Shown here piece after piece: positions 1-12,543 of a DNA stretch of 64,000 nt (position 1 is the first letter of the stretch; each line of letters opens with the position of its first letter). Under the pieces are notes generated by a model. It saw only the letters and a program-made list of their open reading frames with translations. It made no database searches and was not told the origin of the DNA. The position numbers and the translations under genes were made by a program. Source of the stretch: Apteryx mantelli (taxonomy: Eukaryota > Chordata > Aves > Apterygiformes > Apterygidae); NCBI RefSeq assembly GCF_036417845.1, contig NC_090011.1:1488001-1552000 (forward strand), read 5' to 3'.

Positions 1-1598
1 CATAAGGGATCCAGTAGGAAATGGAGGTTCTCAACAATATTAGTTTAAAGTGAAGTCATGCACAATCTTGCACACTGGCTTTCTGAGATCCCGGTTTAGC
101 CGGATGCACCTTCCCCACCCCCTAAGAATGAGAAGGTGAATAAGATATATTTCTTAGCTCTTTGCTAATTTGTGAGAGTAGTGAACAGTGGAATAGTGTC
201 ATGACCCCTACCTTCATTTCTATTGATGAGTCTCCCTTAAAAGGAAATCAGAACAGAAGACAGAAGATTCCAGTTATTACCCCTACATTCACCAAAGCAA
301 ATCATAGCAGCAAAACTTGAAAGGTGCCTATATGAGTTGATCACCCAGGTGTCCTATACAGTCCATGAAGAGACAAAGTCACTTCCAGGGACAATTCCAC
401 CTTCCCTCTGCCCCCTGCTTTCCACCTGTCTCATAAGAGAACAGATGCCTCCTCAAGTTGCTCTCTGATGAAAAATGAAGGTGTAGGACTAGATTCACTT
501 GCCCATTCATAGGTATTCAGAGCCTTTTGGGTATACTAAGAGATTCCAGGTAGCCACATGGATCTACAGGGGAGGCAAGCAGGGTATCTTAGGATATCTG
601 AAATGGCATAGGACATCTGAAATGGCACTCATATGCTTATATCTGTGCAAATGAGTCCTGAACATTGGTGATAACAGGAGTTTAGACACCTCATATATAG
701 ACACTGGTACTTGGATGCCAAAATTTAACTGTTGCAATCTTGAGGTAAATTGTGACTCTCAGTTAGGATGTCTACATGTAGGCGCATAAAACCTATATAT
801 TTAAGCTCCCAGTACAGTCAAAAGAGATCTAATGAACACAGCCAGCACAGTGTGCAGCACTGTTTGGGTGACCAGTTGCAAACGTCTTCTCTAAGGTGAG
901 CAGAATTACTCTGAAGTTTTCATTGACTGTGTTGACAGGGGCAGGATTTGTTTGCCCAGGCTGTGGAGTGTGCTGCCACTGAGATGTACTAGGGTATTGG
1001 AGACATCCTCCAAGACGGCAGATATGACACATAACTTACTGTCTTCTGAAGACAGTAAGTCTGGAGGCCAGGAAGGATATAACACTGTCTGCAGTGAAAC
1101 TAGATGTTGGAGCCACTGAATTTGTCCCTAGATCTCCATTAATTACAGGGAGGGGCATGGCCATTTCAGTCTGCAATTAGGTCAAATTGAATCCCACTGT
1201 AGCTTTTTTAATGAGGACTTGAAACCTTTCACACCAACTCTGTGTAGGTGCCTTGATCACAGATGGTGTATCCAAGATCTTGAAGGAGGACTGTGCTGCT
1301 TATTCCTATTCATCTCCTATCCCAATTCCAGACCACACGCTTACCCTAGATAGTTTAAACAATATGAAAAAAGCATCAGTTTAAATCTTACCTCTATAGG
1401 ATGAGTCTCAGGCACATGCAACACTTGCAAAATCTCTCATACACCATTTAGCTCATTATTTACAGCAGCTGTGAAATTATAGTTTTACCCCACATTTCTT
1501 TGAACACTTGCACTGAACACATACTTGGACACCCAAAAAAGTGTTAACAAAGACATCTACAACTGTCAAACTTTACTTTGCTCTTGCCCACATTTTAC
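1..1598. other. No recognised gene
   Basis: I see no exon with a convincing domain in this stretch. Around 640-800 there is a loose pattern of 'tagacacc' and 'tctacatgtaggcgc' words, also seen in weaker form near 2740-2770, 26680-26900 and 48400-48440. This may be an old, decayed interspersed repeat, but I cannot name it. Confidence 0.4.
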
Positions 1599-2050
1599 CT
1601 CTTTCAGGATCTTTTGAATGGAATCCTGTAAAAAGACCAGAAATAATATGAAATTACACAGTGGAGGCGAAACAGCTTAACAATAATTCCTTCCAGGCTG
1701 AACCTGACTTCACTGCCACAGCCAGGAGAAAGTGTGCCTGTTCCACCAAAGTTGTCAGGGACTTCCCTGGGCCTTGGTACGCTGCACATGATCTGGTGGG
1801 ACAGATGGTCTCTCCAGGCTGAATTTTTAATGTCAAGCTTACCCTTACCCCTTGTGCAGAAGGAAGGGGGTGAAAATTGGAACCAGGGCCACTTTTCATG
1901 TCTTGGCCCAGGCCAATGACCAGTGCCCACATGCCACCAGGAAAGGATGGGGAGAGTGAACCTTGGCTCCAACACCGTAGCATCTGCAATCATTCATTGT
2001 TCACCTGTCAAAGTGTGAACCAGTTGCTCCTGGCTAACCCACCAGTCTCT
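1599..2050 (-). pseudogene. Decayed IgV-type receptor exon plus small cytoplasmic-type exon
   Basis: Read on the minus strand, about 2050-1714 has the length and layout of a V-type Ig exon. It starts with WVSQEQLVHTLTGEQ, has an SWWHVGTGHW stretch where the conserved Trp lies, then GKLDIKNSAWRD and IMCSV before an FGGTGTL G-strand-like motif. The start resembles the NKp30 (NCR3) V domain, known to begin with a VSQ strand and end in a GxGT motif. The first canonical Cys is missing (IADATV), there is a stop just before it, and the best G-strand continuation shifts frame, so it is probably dead. A possible donor lies at 1713-1712. A 27-bp phase-1 exon (1625-1599, GFHSKDPER) follows, with acceptor and donor consensus. 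The NKp30 comparison is from memory; any V-set receptor is possible. Confidence 0.4.
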
Positions 2051-2151
2051 CCTGAAAGCCAAGCCAATCAAGATGGGATGAAGGCAGTGGAGTTTGGCTT
2101 CATGTTATAAGTACACACACAACCTACTAATGTGGGAGAAAATGTCCATAC

Positions 2152-2268
2152 CTGAGCAGTAGCAAAAGAGGAACACAATGGCAAAGAGGATGAGAATGCA
2201 GGCTATAACAGCAAGAACTATCAGGATGATATGGTCAGTTTGGATCCATCTGGATATATCGGGATTCT
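2152..2268 (-). CDS. Membrane-spanning exon of an Ig-superfamily-type receptor (orphan or partial)
   Basis: A 117-bp minus-strand exon is bounded by a good acceptor (polypyrimidine then CAG) and a donor (CAG|GTATGG), and is phase 1 at both ends. It encodes ENPDISRWIQTDH followed by about 22 hydrophobic residues (ILIVLAVIACILILFAIVFL) and FCYCS, a typical single transmembrane segment. Symmetrical phase-1 exons are usual for Ig-superfamily receptors. The signal-type exon 770 bp upstream (3105-3042) is compatible in phase and strand, but I find no Ig exon between them. The V-like remnant lies on the other side. Either the V exon was lost or two neighbouring gene copies have been rearranged. Probably a pseudogene fragment. 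Confidence 0.5.
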
Positions 2269-3041
2269 CTGGGAAAAAAGACAAGATATGGTCTGAAATC
2301 TTTGAAAGTACACATTGCCAAGACTCATCCACTCAACAGACAACTTATTTATTTGATAAATGGCATTCATGGGGTATTGAGATAATTTTTGTGTTTCCCA
2401 AAATCTGAAATAAACACCATGCAAACTGTCCCAGTGTGACTGCATGCAGCTACAGTAGGGTGAATTAGAGTAGCCTAGTGAGCTGTCAGAGCTTTGCATG
2501 CAGTGCTCATGGGATGGAGGAGGTGGTAGAGTACAAGAACTTTTAAGCCACGGAGTGGAGATGTGGCTGGGAAGAAGAAAGAAGAGGATGAAGAGAGGCA
2601 AAAAGAGAGAAGGCAGGACCAAGTTCAAAGTCCCAAGGGAGGGCTGGAGAGAGCCGCCTTTGTGGCTGGGAAGAAGGATCCTTCTGAGTTCTCCTGGGCT
2701 AGAGCCCAGGCCATCAAGCCTAGAGCAAGCAAGCATCAAGTAAATATGCTTAAATGTAGGAGCCTAAATGCAAGTGTTCAGATGTGATCTTGAAGCAGGA
2801 TTCAGTACAAGACCCACTGGAAACCCATGTCCTTCTGTAGAGGATGCCACAGGGAAAGTGCAGTACTTGACAGGACCTCAAATGACATTAGATGCTTCAC
2901 TTTAAGCAGCCAAAGTCAGCCCTTACAGTACTGTCTCCCACCGCGGACAATAGAGGATGACTGCAGGCAAGAATAAGAACAAAGCAAGCAAATGATGGAT
3001 GTCGTGAGTGCTCTGAGAAGGTACAAAGATGAGACATTTAC

Positions 3042-3105
3042 CTGCACAGGAGACCTGGAACAGAAGCTTGACACAGAAGAAACGCCACAACCCAAGACTG
3101 TTCAT
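3042..3105 (-). CDS. Signal-peptide exon of a putative Ig-type receptor
   Basis: On the minus strand an ATG at 3105 opens MNSLGLWRFFCVKLLFQVSC followed by A and a phase-1 donor (GCAG|GTAAAT). The hydrophobic core and the small residues before the splice site fit a secretory signal peptide, and phase 1 matches the membrane exon at 2268-2152. No Ig-domain exon could be found between the two exons. Taken alone, a 64-bp exon is weak evidence. Confidence 0.4.
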
Positions 3106-3684
3106 CTGCCCCACTGTTTCTTGTAATGCTCTTGATAAATCTGATCTGAAAGGTAAACTGGAGTAAACATGAGCAGTTACACATATGGCCATAGAGTCAC
3201 TGATTTTGTGGCACTGCTACACTAAGCCCTGGGTGCCCCATTTCCTTTGTAACTTTATGTTCCAGAAATGCATGAGTAGCAAATTGCAGGATCTTCTTTG
3301 CTGATGTGATGGGTCTTGTTTATAACTGAGCTAGTTGTCTCCATTGCTTTTCTAGTCAATGGAAAGAAGCAGACACTTTTAGGCAGAAGGAAGGAAACAT
3401 ATCAAATCCCAAGAAAATGTATGGTGGGGTAGCTGGACTGAAAAACCTTTTTTTCTATTGACAATAACAGAGTTGGGGTGAGAAGCTCTCCCCTGTGGTC
3501 ACTCTGCCTGGACTCAGCTTGCAGAAGAACAGACCAAAATTTATCTAGCTACATGGACTTGGAGTTTCAATTCATGTTGTAGGCAATGGAGACTAGGATA
3601 CAGCTGTCATACTGTTGTCATTTGAGATGCCCAGGACTCCAGCTGCCACTCCAGAAGGGTGTGAGTTTCCCATGGGTCCTATGC

Positions 3685-5480
3685 CATAGACATGCAGGGA
3701 TGGAGTCAGGAAAGCCAAAGCTCAGCTGAAGTTGAAACTAGTGAGGGACATGAAGAGCAACAAGACAGGCTTCTGTAAGTGCATGGACTGCAAAAAGAAA
3801 GCTAAGGGAAATATGGCTCAGTGCTCAGTGGAGTTGGGACCTAGTGACAAAGGACATGAAAAAGCTGAGATACTCAGCACTTTTTTTTTCTCCTTGGTTT
3901 TCACTGGTACGGTGTGCTTTCTGGCCTCCTTGGTTGCCAGACTTAGTAGCAGACTCTGCAGGAATGAAGTGCAATCCAATACAATTAGACACACAAGCTC
4001 ATGGGACCAGACAGGATGTATCTGAAGGTGTTGAGAGATCTGACCAAAGCCACAGTGAGGCTTCTTTCTATTGTCATGACAATCAGAGGAGGTTCCTGAG
4101 GACTGAAAGAAGGCAAGCATCACACCAGTCTTTAGGAAGGCCAGGAAGGAGGACCCAGGAATCTAAAGGCCATTCAGCCTCACCTCAGTCCCTGAGAAGA
4201 GGAAGGAGTAAATCCTCCTCAAAGCCAAGTCCAGGCACATGAAGAACAAATGTGTGTGATGGTGGTGGTGGCCGGGGGCGGGGGGGGGGGGGGGGGGGGG
4301 GAGGCAGTCTGCATGGATTTACCAAGGACAAACCATACCTGACAATCTGGATTGCCTTCTTTTTTGCTCTATGGATAAGGAAAGAACAGCAGGTGCTGTA
4401 TACCTTGACTTAAGCAAGGCCTTAGACATGGTCTCTAATAATATCTTTGTAGCCAAACTGAGGACCTATGGACTAGATAAGTGGATGATAAGATGGCTGG
4501 ACCATAGGGCTCAAAGGGTTGTGATCAGCGGTACCAAGTGCAGACAGAGGCTGAATACCAGTGGCGCCTGTCAGGGATTGACACTGGTCCAAAACTCCTT
4601 TCTTAATGACCTGGATGATGGGATAAAGTACACTATTTGCAGTTTTTCAGACAAGGACAAAGTTGGGATAGTGGTTGATATGTAGGAAAGAAGGTCTGCT
4701 CTTCAGAGGGACCTAGACAATCTGGAGAAATGGAGTGAGAGGAACCTTATGAAGCTCAACAACGGCAAATTCCAAGTTGTGTCCCTGGCACAGAATAAAC
4801 CCAAGCAATAGGACAGGCTGGAGGCCAACTTGCTAGAAAGCTGCTCTGCAGAAAAGGAGCTGTGGTTCCTAGTGGTCCACAAGTTGAACAGAAATAAGCA
4901 GTGTGCCATTGCAGCAAGGAAGGCCAACTGCATCTGCACTGTATTAGCAAGAGTGTAGCCGTAGGTAGAAGGAAGGTATTCTACTCAAATCATATCTTGC
5001 TGAATAGATTCTTCCACTCTAATCCACACCTGGACATTGTGTCTGTTTTAGGTTCAAGACAGACATTAACATACAGAAGCAAGTCCAGCAGAGTCGTCAA
5101 GATGGTTATGGGTGCCTGGAGCACATCATATATGAGGAGAGGCTGAGAGATCTGGCTTTGCCAGGAAAAGGCAAAGGGGAGCTTTTATGGCTGCTTACAG
5201 CTTATTAATGAGAGATGTAGAGAGGCTGGAGCTAGACTCCTCTTGGAGGTGCACAGTAAAAGGATGAGAGGCAATGAGAGCAGGTTGCCAACATTTCTTT
5301 TTCTCCATAAGGGAGCAGAACCCTTGATCAGGAACCACAGAGGTGGAAGAATCACCATTCTTGGAGGTATTCAAAACTCAACTGGACAAGGCCCTGAGGA
5401 ACCTGCTCTAACTACACCTGCTTTGAGAAAGAAGTTGGACTAGAGACTGGTGTCTTCCAACTTTAATTGTTCTGTGACTG
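3685..5480 (+). mobile_element. CR1 LINE, old 5'-truncated copy
   Basis: Plus-strand CR1 non-LTR retrotransposon. It contains decayed reverse-transcriptase coding sequence: AKAQLKLKLVRDMKSNKTGF near the start, and YLDLSKALDMVSNNI around 4400, matching the CR1 RT block 'LDFSKAFDTVSHNIL'. It ends with CR1 3' UTR (ctggacaaggccctgaggaa, ttggactagagactggtgtc) and a terminal 'ttctgtgact'. Many stops and frameshifts, so ancient and inactive. A pure G run near 4278-4300 sits in the middle and may be a later expansion or an assembly problem. The 5' limit is approximate. Confidence 0.85.
4264..4305 (+). repeat. G homopolymer tract
   Basis: A 'ggtggtggtgg' lead-in followed by an almost uninterrupted run of about 25-30 G inside the old CR1. 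It could form a G-quadruplex on the plus strand. Its length is unreliable in most sequencing data. Confidence 0.8.
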
Positions 5481-8400
5481 TCTGACGCTATATGTCATCC
5501 CCAGGTTGTGTCTCAGATTTTGCTTAAGCTCCTGAATCACACCTTAAGTGACCTAATCTGCAAGCAGAATTCAACTCATGAAGATGATAAGACCCAACAA
5601 AAGGAAAGGAGTTCCTGTGCCCAAGGCAGTCTCTATACAAGTTGATGATGACACCACCAGACACTGTGCTTGGACTTCTGCAGTAAGAATTGTAGCCGGC
5701 TGACAAAAGAAGCCAAAATCGCTCTAGGACCGGCAGCTGGAAGCTCATCAATCACCTCTGTTTAAGCATCTTGATCATAGTAAATGAGGTTAATTTTGGT
5801 GCACTTGATCCTGCCTTTCATTATAACTGGTCATGGCAACGCTGAGAGTATAAGGGAGACTTTCATCAGACATTTTGGTGTCCAGAGGGTGATATGTAAA
5901 AGCTATTTGATTTTCCATGGGGATTTTACTGATTGACTCTGTTCTGATGGCAGCGGCCATACATGTTAACAGAAATAAAACCTATGTTCTTGGTCACCTG
6001 TGACAAGATGAAATAATTAACAGAGCTAGTTTACCTTGTGATAAACCAGCTGTATCCTTCTACTGTGCAAACTTTTCTTCCTCATATTTGCTCTGCAAAG
6101 AGGGTGGGGTATATATTATGCTTCTCTCCTGTTTTCCTTAAAGTAGCAGTCAGCTATGCTACATTTTTACCATGTCCGTGTTGAAAAATGCTCCTCTTGA
6201 GGCACATACAACCCATTAATTTGAACTGGCCTGTTTATCACCCCTAGCTGCTTCTGAAGTTAAAACATTGATCTCTGCATACTCTAGGTTTGATTTCAGT
6301 CCAGTTGGTCTTACTGGCGTGGTATTAAGGCAACGGATCTGTATCGGAACTGCATTATGTAGCTCCAAATCAAAGCTTTGCATAGAAGAAAACAAAAGAA
6401 TGGTGGGATCAGTGAACTTTCATGTGGTGGATTTTGAAATGAAGCATTGTGTCGCCATGTTGATTCTCCTCTGAGGTACAAGAATTAAATTGAATCTATA
6501 TTTAGTCACCCAAATATATAGCATTCCAATAGTATTTAAAGACGATATAATTCAGGTGATTTTGAGTGGACTGTTAAATATGGAGAAACTATAGAAAACT
6601 GCTGAACTGCCAGTTGCTATGTTCAGTCATAGCAGAGTCTTGTTTACTGATGCTGAGATGTTACACAAAGAGCTTTGAAAGGGAAAACCTATGGTAAATC
6701 AAATTTTCTGGTTATTTTCACTTAATGTCTTTGGGTTTTTTAATCATTGGTAAAGTTGTTAATATGATCGTCATCAGTAACAGGGTTCATCTTTCCTAAC
6801 TTTGTAATCCTACATTAGATGCACCAGTTACCTAGATTCCTTTTATAAGTGCTCCTGGGGTGCGGTGACTCTCACGGTAAAGCAGACATGGAGATGACCA
6901 AACATGGGCTCCCTTTGAGACTGTCACAGACACAAGGCTGTTAAATATGACACAGAACTTGCAAGAGATCTTCCACTTTTTGGAGTGACAGCTGGAGGTC
7001 CCAGAAAGTATCCCATTGTGTCCAAAATCACATTAGATGCCTCTCCTCAGGCAAATGAATTTAGTGCCAAATCTACAGCTTCAGACCAAGCAGGATAACC
7101 CAGTGCATCTAAAATGTCACTAGCCTGCAGAATGGTAGCAGTGCAGTAGCAGCGACTCAACATGTTACCACATCTCTTCTTGCCCTGCAAAGTGGGGCTA
7201 GGGACCAGTCTGAGTGTAAACTCCTGAACTGCAGGCATAGACATTCAGACAGATGAATTACTCTAAGCCAAACAGAAACATTTAAAAATTGTGATTGCAA
7301 CCCACAGAAGCCAAAGAACAGAAACATTCATGATATCAAGTCATAGGTAAGAGGGAAATCAGAAAGACTGAAATGAATTTTGAAGAATTTACCTATACAG
7401 AAGCTGGTGAGCTCACACATTCACCTGGAATTCATCTTCCTGCTTTCTTCTAAATTCACCAGTCACTGCCCAGTTAAATGCCAGTACACACCAGAAAAAA
7501 AAGTTATGAGTCATGACAGGAACAGCTTGAACACGGATCTGCTCAGCCAAGGGAGGTGATTCTTTTACACAGCTATGACAGTATCTGAATGAAAAGCACA
7601 TCCTCTCCTTGAATAGTGACTGCAGTTCTGAGCCAACCACCTCAAATAAAGGACTGGCCCAGATTCACTGTAACTTCTGTATGTAAATTAACTGTATTAA
7701 GAGACCCCCTCAGTCAGAAAAGAGATGATGAAGGGGCATATGGTGCAGGTTTCTGAAATGCTGACTATCTGAGATAAAGAAGCATTCATTAACTATATCT
7801 TGCAATATAAAGAACAGGAGGGAGTTGAATGTTAACATTGGTTAAAAGAAAATTCCGAGCATCATGCAGTGAAAATGTGTACAAGACAGAATATTGCATT
7901 AGATAATAGGTTTGTCCAACTCATTATATCTTGTTTTACAATAGTTTTCAGCGTAACAGGAGAACTCTGCATTATCATCCTTTCTTGCATTAATGAAGCT
8001 GTCGCCTTCAACCTCTCCTTTTTTACATGCTGCCACATCAGACAGCATACATGAAGCAAAACAGGAATGCCTTCTTTTTTCATCCCTTCTTCCTTCTCTC
8101 CTAGCTGGAAGAAATTCAGTTTTATTTCTAGGGCACCTAGAAATACTTCTGGTATTGTATTTCAAGGAAGGAACAGCTGTGAGAAATGATAGTCAGGCAT
8201 GTCCATGGACAATCTAATAGCCCTCTTCATCCTGAGAGTGAGTTCATTCCTCCAATCTTGCTCTCAGAGCAACAACTTTAACACATTTCTAGACTGTATC
8301 ACACACTTAAGTGCATGAATCCTGTAAGAAAAAAATATATATATAAAGACTATTTCTTTCTATTGACTCTATCCACTCTGATTCAGCCTGGTCCTTTCTG

Positions 8401-11400
8401 TTTTTAGCAGTCTCTCTGTCTACACTGCAGGGCTCATGTGACTGGCCCTCCCCACCTGCCCTCAAACTAGATGCTTTTCTCAGTTCCCCATGCTCAAAAG
8501 TTTCAAAGGAACGTGTGATGTCCCACTCCTTCCAAAGAGTTCAACTAGACAGCACAGCTTAGGACAAGGCAAAGAGACAATATACAGAAGTTATGCAGCA
8601 ATATGCAAACATTCGTTTATATATTGCCACCAGCTGGCACATATCATATTGATTACAATGTCTGTACTGAGCAAACACTTTGAACAGTGTAATAATGATA
8701 CCTCTCAGTCATGTTTTTTATGGATTATGCTGAATGAAAACTTGAAATTCTTCACTGTACATTCATGGGAAATGCACATCCTCTCTGCTGCTTCAGCATT
8801 TGTTACACAGTACAAACACAAGAACAGCCCAAGGTATTTCATTGCCATTGCAGCTTGCACCATGTGATTCTATGTCCTTACCTACTGCTCACTAGTTATA
8901 TCTCAAGCAACTACATCAGCACTTAAACATAACATTACAGAAGACTCTCTTGCATTACAGGAACCCTTATTCTTTCCCTCAGAGTTTTCCCCTAAATATC
9001 TCATCTTTCTCCAGTTCTGGATTTTGGATGCAATTCTTTGCAGTTTTTTTGAATGCTCCCAACTTCTCATGGAAGCCACAAGACTCTGTGGGACAATTCT
9101 CTTCACCCCAAAGTCACATCTTCCCCTCTCTGTGGTGGCTGTAATTTTATGAGCGTTGCATGGAGACTTACTTCTAGATCACAGACCATGAGGTCAAATA
9201 CCTTCAGGGCTCATATCAAGCCCTGCTTGAGCTCACTGGGGACAACTCAGTGCAGTGAAGCCTCCCTGTGAGACCTATGTTTTCACACCTGCCAGTTAGA
9301 AAGTTTTAACTCATAACAGACATATTTTCTTGGCATTGTGCAGCACTGAGTTTTCCAACAGCATGTCTCACAGTGCCAAGCCGCAGATACCAAGGCATGA
9401 GCTCTGTCTTCTTGATCACACTCAACCACCAAAGATGACATTTTCCAAAGGCAATATGACTCCTTTTTGACACTATTTTCTTTAAACAGGGTCTGTCCAA
9501 GTCTCAAGGACCATGTGCTTGTTATTCCTGATGTAACTTTAAAACAAAGCTTTGGTCTTATGGTGAAAAACATGTGATCTTCAGGCAGAGCTACGCCCAA
9601 AGTTAATCTTTAATGCATTATCCTTTCTTTCAGTTCCACTGTCCAGAGTTCAACCTCTTTGCTCCATATAGTTAAGATGTGAAGATATTCCCTTCCCAAC
9701 AACAGGTAAAATCCAGTTTTAACTCTAGAATAAGATTTGCTTTTGCTGCTAAGGAATGGACATTCAACAGGTCATGCTGTTGTTTTAAACCTCTCAGATG
9801 ACCATCCAAGGACCTAATTGCACCTACAACACTCTTTCGTAATCCATCGTGCATATAGAAGGCAAGACATGATCTTCAGGCAGAGAAGTGACTTTCAGGC
9901 AGAAAAAAGCAGAATTTAAACCTCAGTACCTGATTCTTGTTTTCATTTTCCTTCTCTACAGTTACGTGCTTCTCTCCTGAAGGTGCGGGATGTATAACCC
10001 TTTGCCATCCTGCATGATTCAAATCCTAAATTTAGTTTCCCTGGCACAGAGGAAAAACGGCTATCCCATAGCATTATTCACCTTCCTTCACCAAAGAAGG
10101 TAAGAATCACTCTTTCAATTGTTTCACTTCCACACAAGCAGGAGACCCAGTGCTGCTGTAGGGGTGGAAAGGAACTACTCTGTTTCTTTCATCCAAGCTC
10201 TGCCCACAGGTGCCAGCAGCTTCCCACATCTCTTCAGGTGTAGTCAGCAAAGAATGGTGGGCGTCACTAACTTGTCTCTTCCTGGTAGGCTCACAGAGAA
10301 AAATAAATGGGACAGAGAGGATGGTCCTGTGGGGGACAACTGGACAAACTGGCCAGCTGTGTTAGGTCTTTTTTTCACCAAGTATTTCTGTTGTCTTCAC
10401 TATCATGATGTAAACTCAAGATTAGATGATAAAAATCATCCCACCCGATAGGTTAGCTGTGTCTGCAGAAATGTGAATGAAATTAAAAATTCATAATTAG
10501 TATTTTGAAAAATTACCTTAGATGCAGCAAACATCAAGTCTTCATGAAATTGTCTGAGTTTACCTGTTAACTTGTTCATATTAAAATTTTAGGATTCTCA
10601 AGGATCTCTAGGGATTTCATGCATGTTGCAATGTCAATGTTAACTCAACTCTGTTGTCTACTTTTCTGTTATAGCAATGATTATTCGTCTTAGTTGAAAT
10701 ATGTCACAGCATGTCTGCTTAGCAGTACATATAGCGCCAGGGGAATAAGAGAAGCAATGGCTTTTTTTTTGTAATGGCGTATTTTCACTCCTTTTTTCTT
10801 TGAAAATCACAGCCTTTGTCTCTTTCAGATCAACTACTAACCAATTTTCAGCAACCATTGTTTTTAACCTATCTATCTAATTCTTTGGGAATGTGTTTAT
10901 GATCTCTGAAGTTTTAATTCCACAAATGACATGACTTGGTGACTAGTGGGATTTCTTTTAGTCCCTCCTTGGATAACAAGAAATTTTAAAAGAAATAGAC
11001 ATAACAAAAACATCTCATTCTGCAGTGGAAATATTGCTGTTGCTAAACAAAGGTGGATCCATGTTCTGGGTGAAACTCATCTGTCCAGATATGGACAGGT
11101 ATAGTGCTTCTGTGCATGTCTGACCTTGCTCTCTACACTTTGATTTGCACTTTCTGCACAACCACATCAGCACAGTTCATCTCAGCCTTAGGTAGAAGTT
11201 GAAAATAGGGTGGGTGGAAGGAACTTCACTAAACTTAAAATGGGCCTAGGAGACTCATTCTGTAGTGAACACATGTAGAAGAGAGGATTCATTTGTCTAA
11301 ATATAGATATCTTGATACATTTTTGGCATTGCCAAGCATCCAGCTGGTGATCCAGATGGGAGTTTACAGTTAAATTTGCAAGTAAATTGAGACTTTGCAG

Positions 11401-12543
11401 TTAAACTGAGAATTTGCAGTTAAAAACAGATGAGTTGAATCCTTCCTCAGTTACTCCACTTGTGCTTACCTAGCTGGCCAAACAGGGCAGCTGCCTTTCC
11501 CAATGCAAGAATTAATGAAGTGTGAGATAGACTGACCTTTTCACTTGTGGCACATATGTGCCTGTTCTGGCAGCATCCATTTTAGTCACATCAGAAGTAG
11601 ATGTGAGGCCTGTTAACTGCCTGTTCTGGGATGCATTGATGTATTCAGACACTGCAGTGCAGGGTGATTAACGTCTGCTGAGAAGTCATCAGAATGCCCG
11701 ACCTTCCTTGCTGCTTGCTAAACACAGAATATTGAATGCTAATAAAGTAATAAAGATACTACACTGAAAGTGCTGCTATTGGAACTGAGATAGGGACAAC
11801 CAGGAACATAATGGAGATGTCAAAGTCCACAAACGGCAAAGAGGTCCAGAAACAGGGAAAGGCATGTTCTTTAGTGTAGTGCACCAAAGTTGACCCCGGT
11901 GTAGCTCCCTAAATTATATCAGGTTTGCATCAGAGCTGAATTTGGTCAGCTGTGTCAGTTATTTGCACTAAATCTTGAGTGAAGCCAAAAGGGTTGTTAA
12001 GGGGAGGCTGTTTCCACATCCTGCAATGTGATTGCTTTCAGGGAGCGGTATCAGTGAGATACCAAATAGCACAGCTTCCCCTTCCTCCAAGCCCAGGCAG
12101 GGAAGTGGGTAAAAGAGTCCCTTCCTCCTTTCCTTCCCCATCTCAGGACACTGACAGAGAGACTCACATAACCCAGATCAGAACTTTTAGTGTGTTAATT
12201 AAGGTGGCCATCTAATTTTTCAGCAAGCAGTGGGTGTTGGATTGAATTTTTCTCTCTCGCATACCCTGTCACAAATCCCTGGAAACATGTTAGACTGAGG
12301 AAAATTCTCAGAAACTGCAATGCTAATTGAAATCTCTGGAATGGCACAAGATTTCCTGGCTAATTCTTGACGACTAAACTCAACTGTTTAACTGATTTGT
12401 GCCTTCTGAACATGCAATCCATGATGAGTGCAATTTGAGAGATATTGAATGCATTTAGGACAGGATTTCCCATCTACGTATACTTCCCTTCTCTGTACAT
12501 TTCAGGTCAGCTGCATGACCATCCCACATGTGCAACTGTAGAC
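5481..12543. other. Long stretch without recognised genes
   Basis: No exon with a recognisable domain, membrane segment or consistent splice phases was found here. The longest open frames (8490-8867 plus, 10119-10451 plus) look compositionally random and have no family resemblance. The phrase 'gatcttcaggcagag' occurs at about 9570 and 9870, a small local duplication. A candidate 5' UTR acceptor (ttcag|gtcagctgc) lies near 12506, just upstream of the butyrophilin-like start codon. Confidence 0.5.

Noticed and set aside
8490-8867. 125-codon open frame on the plus strand
   Set aside because: No recognisable family or splice support; the region is AT-rich and otherwise empty.
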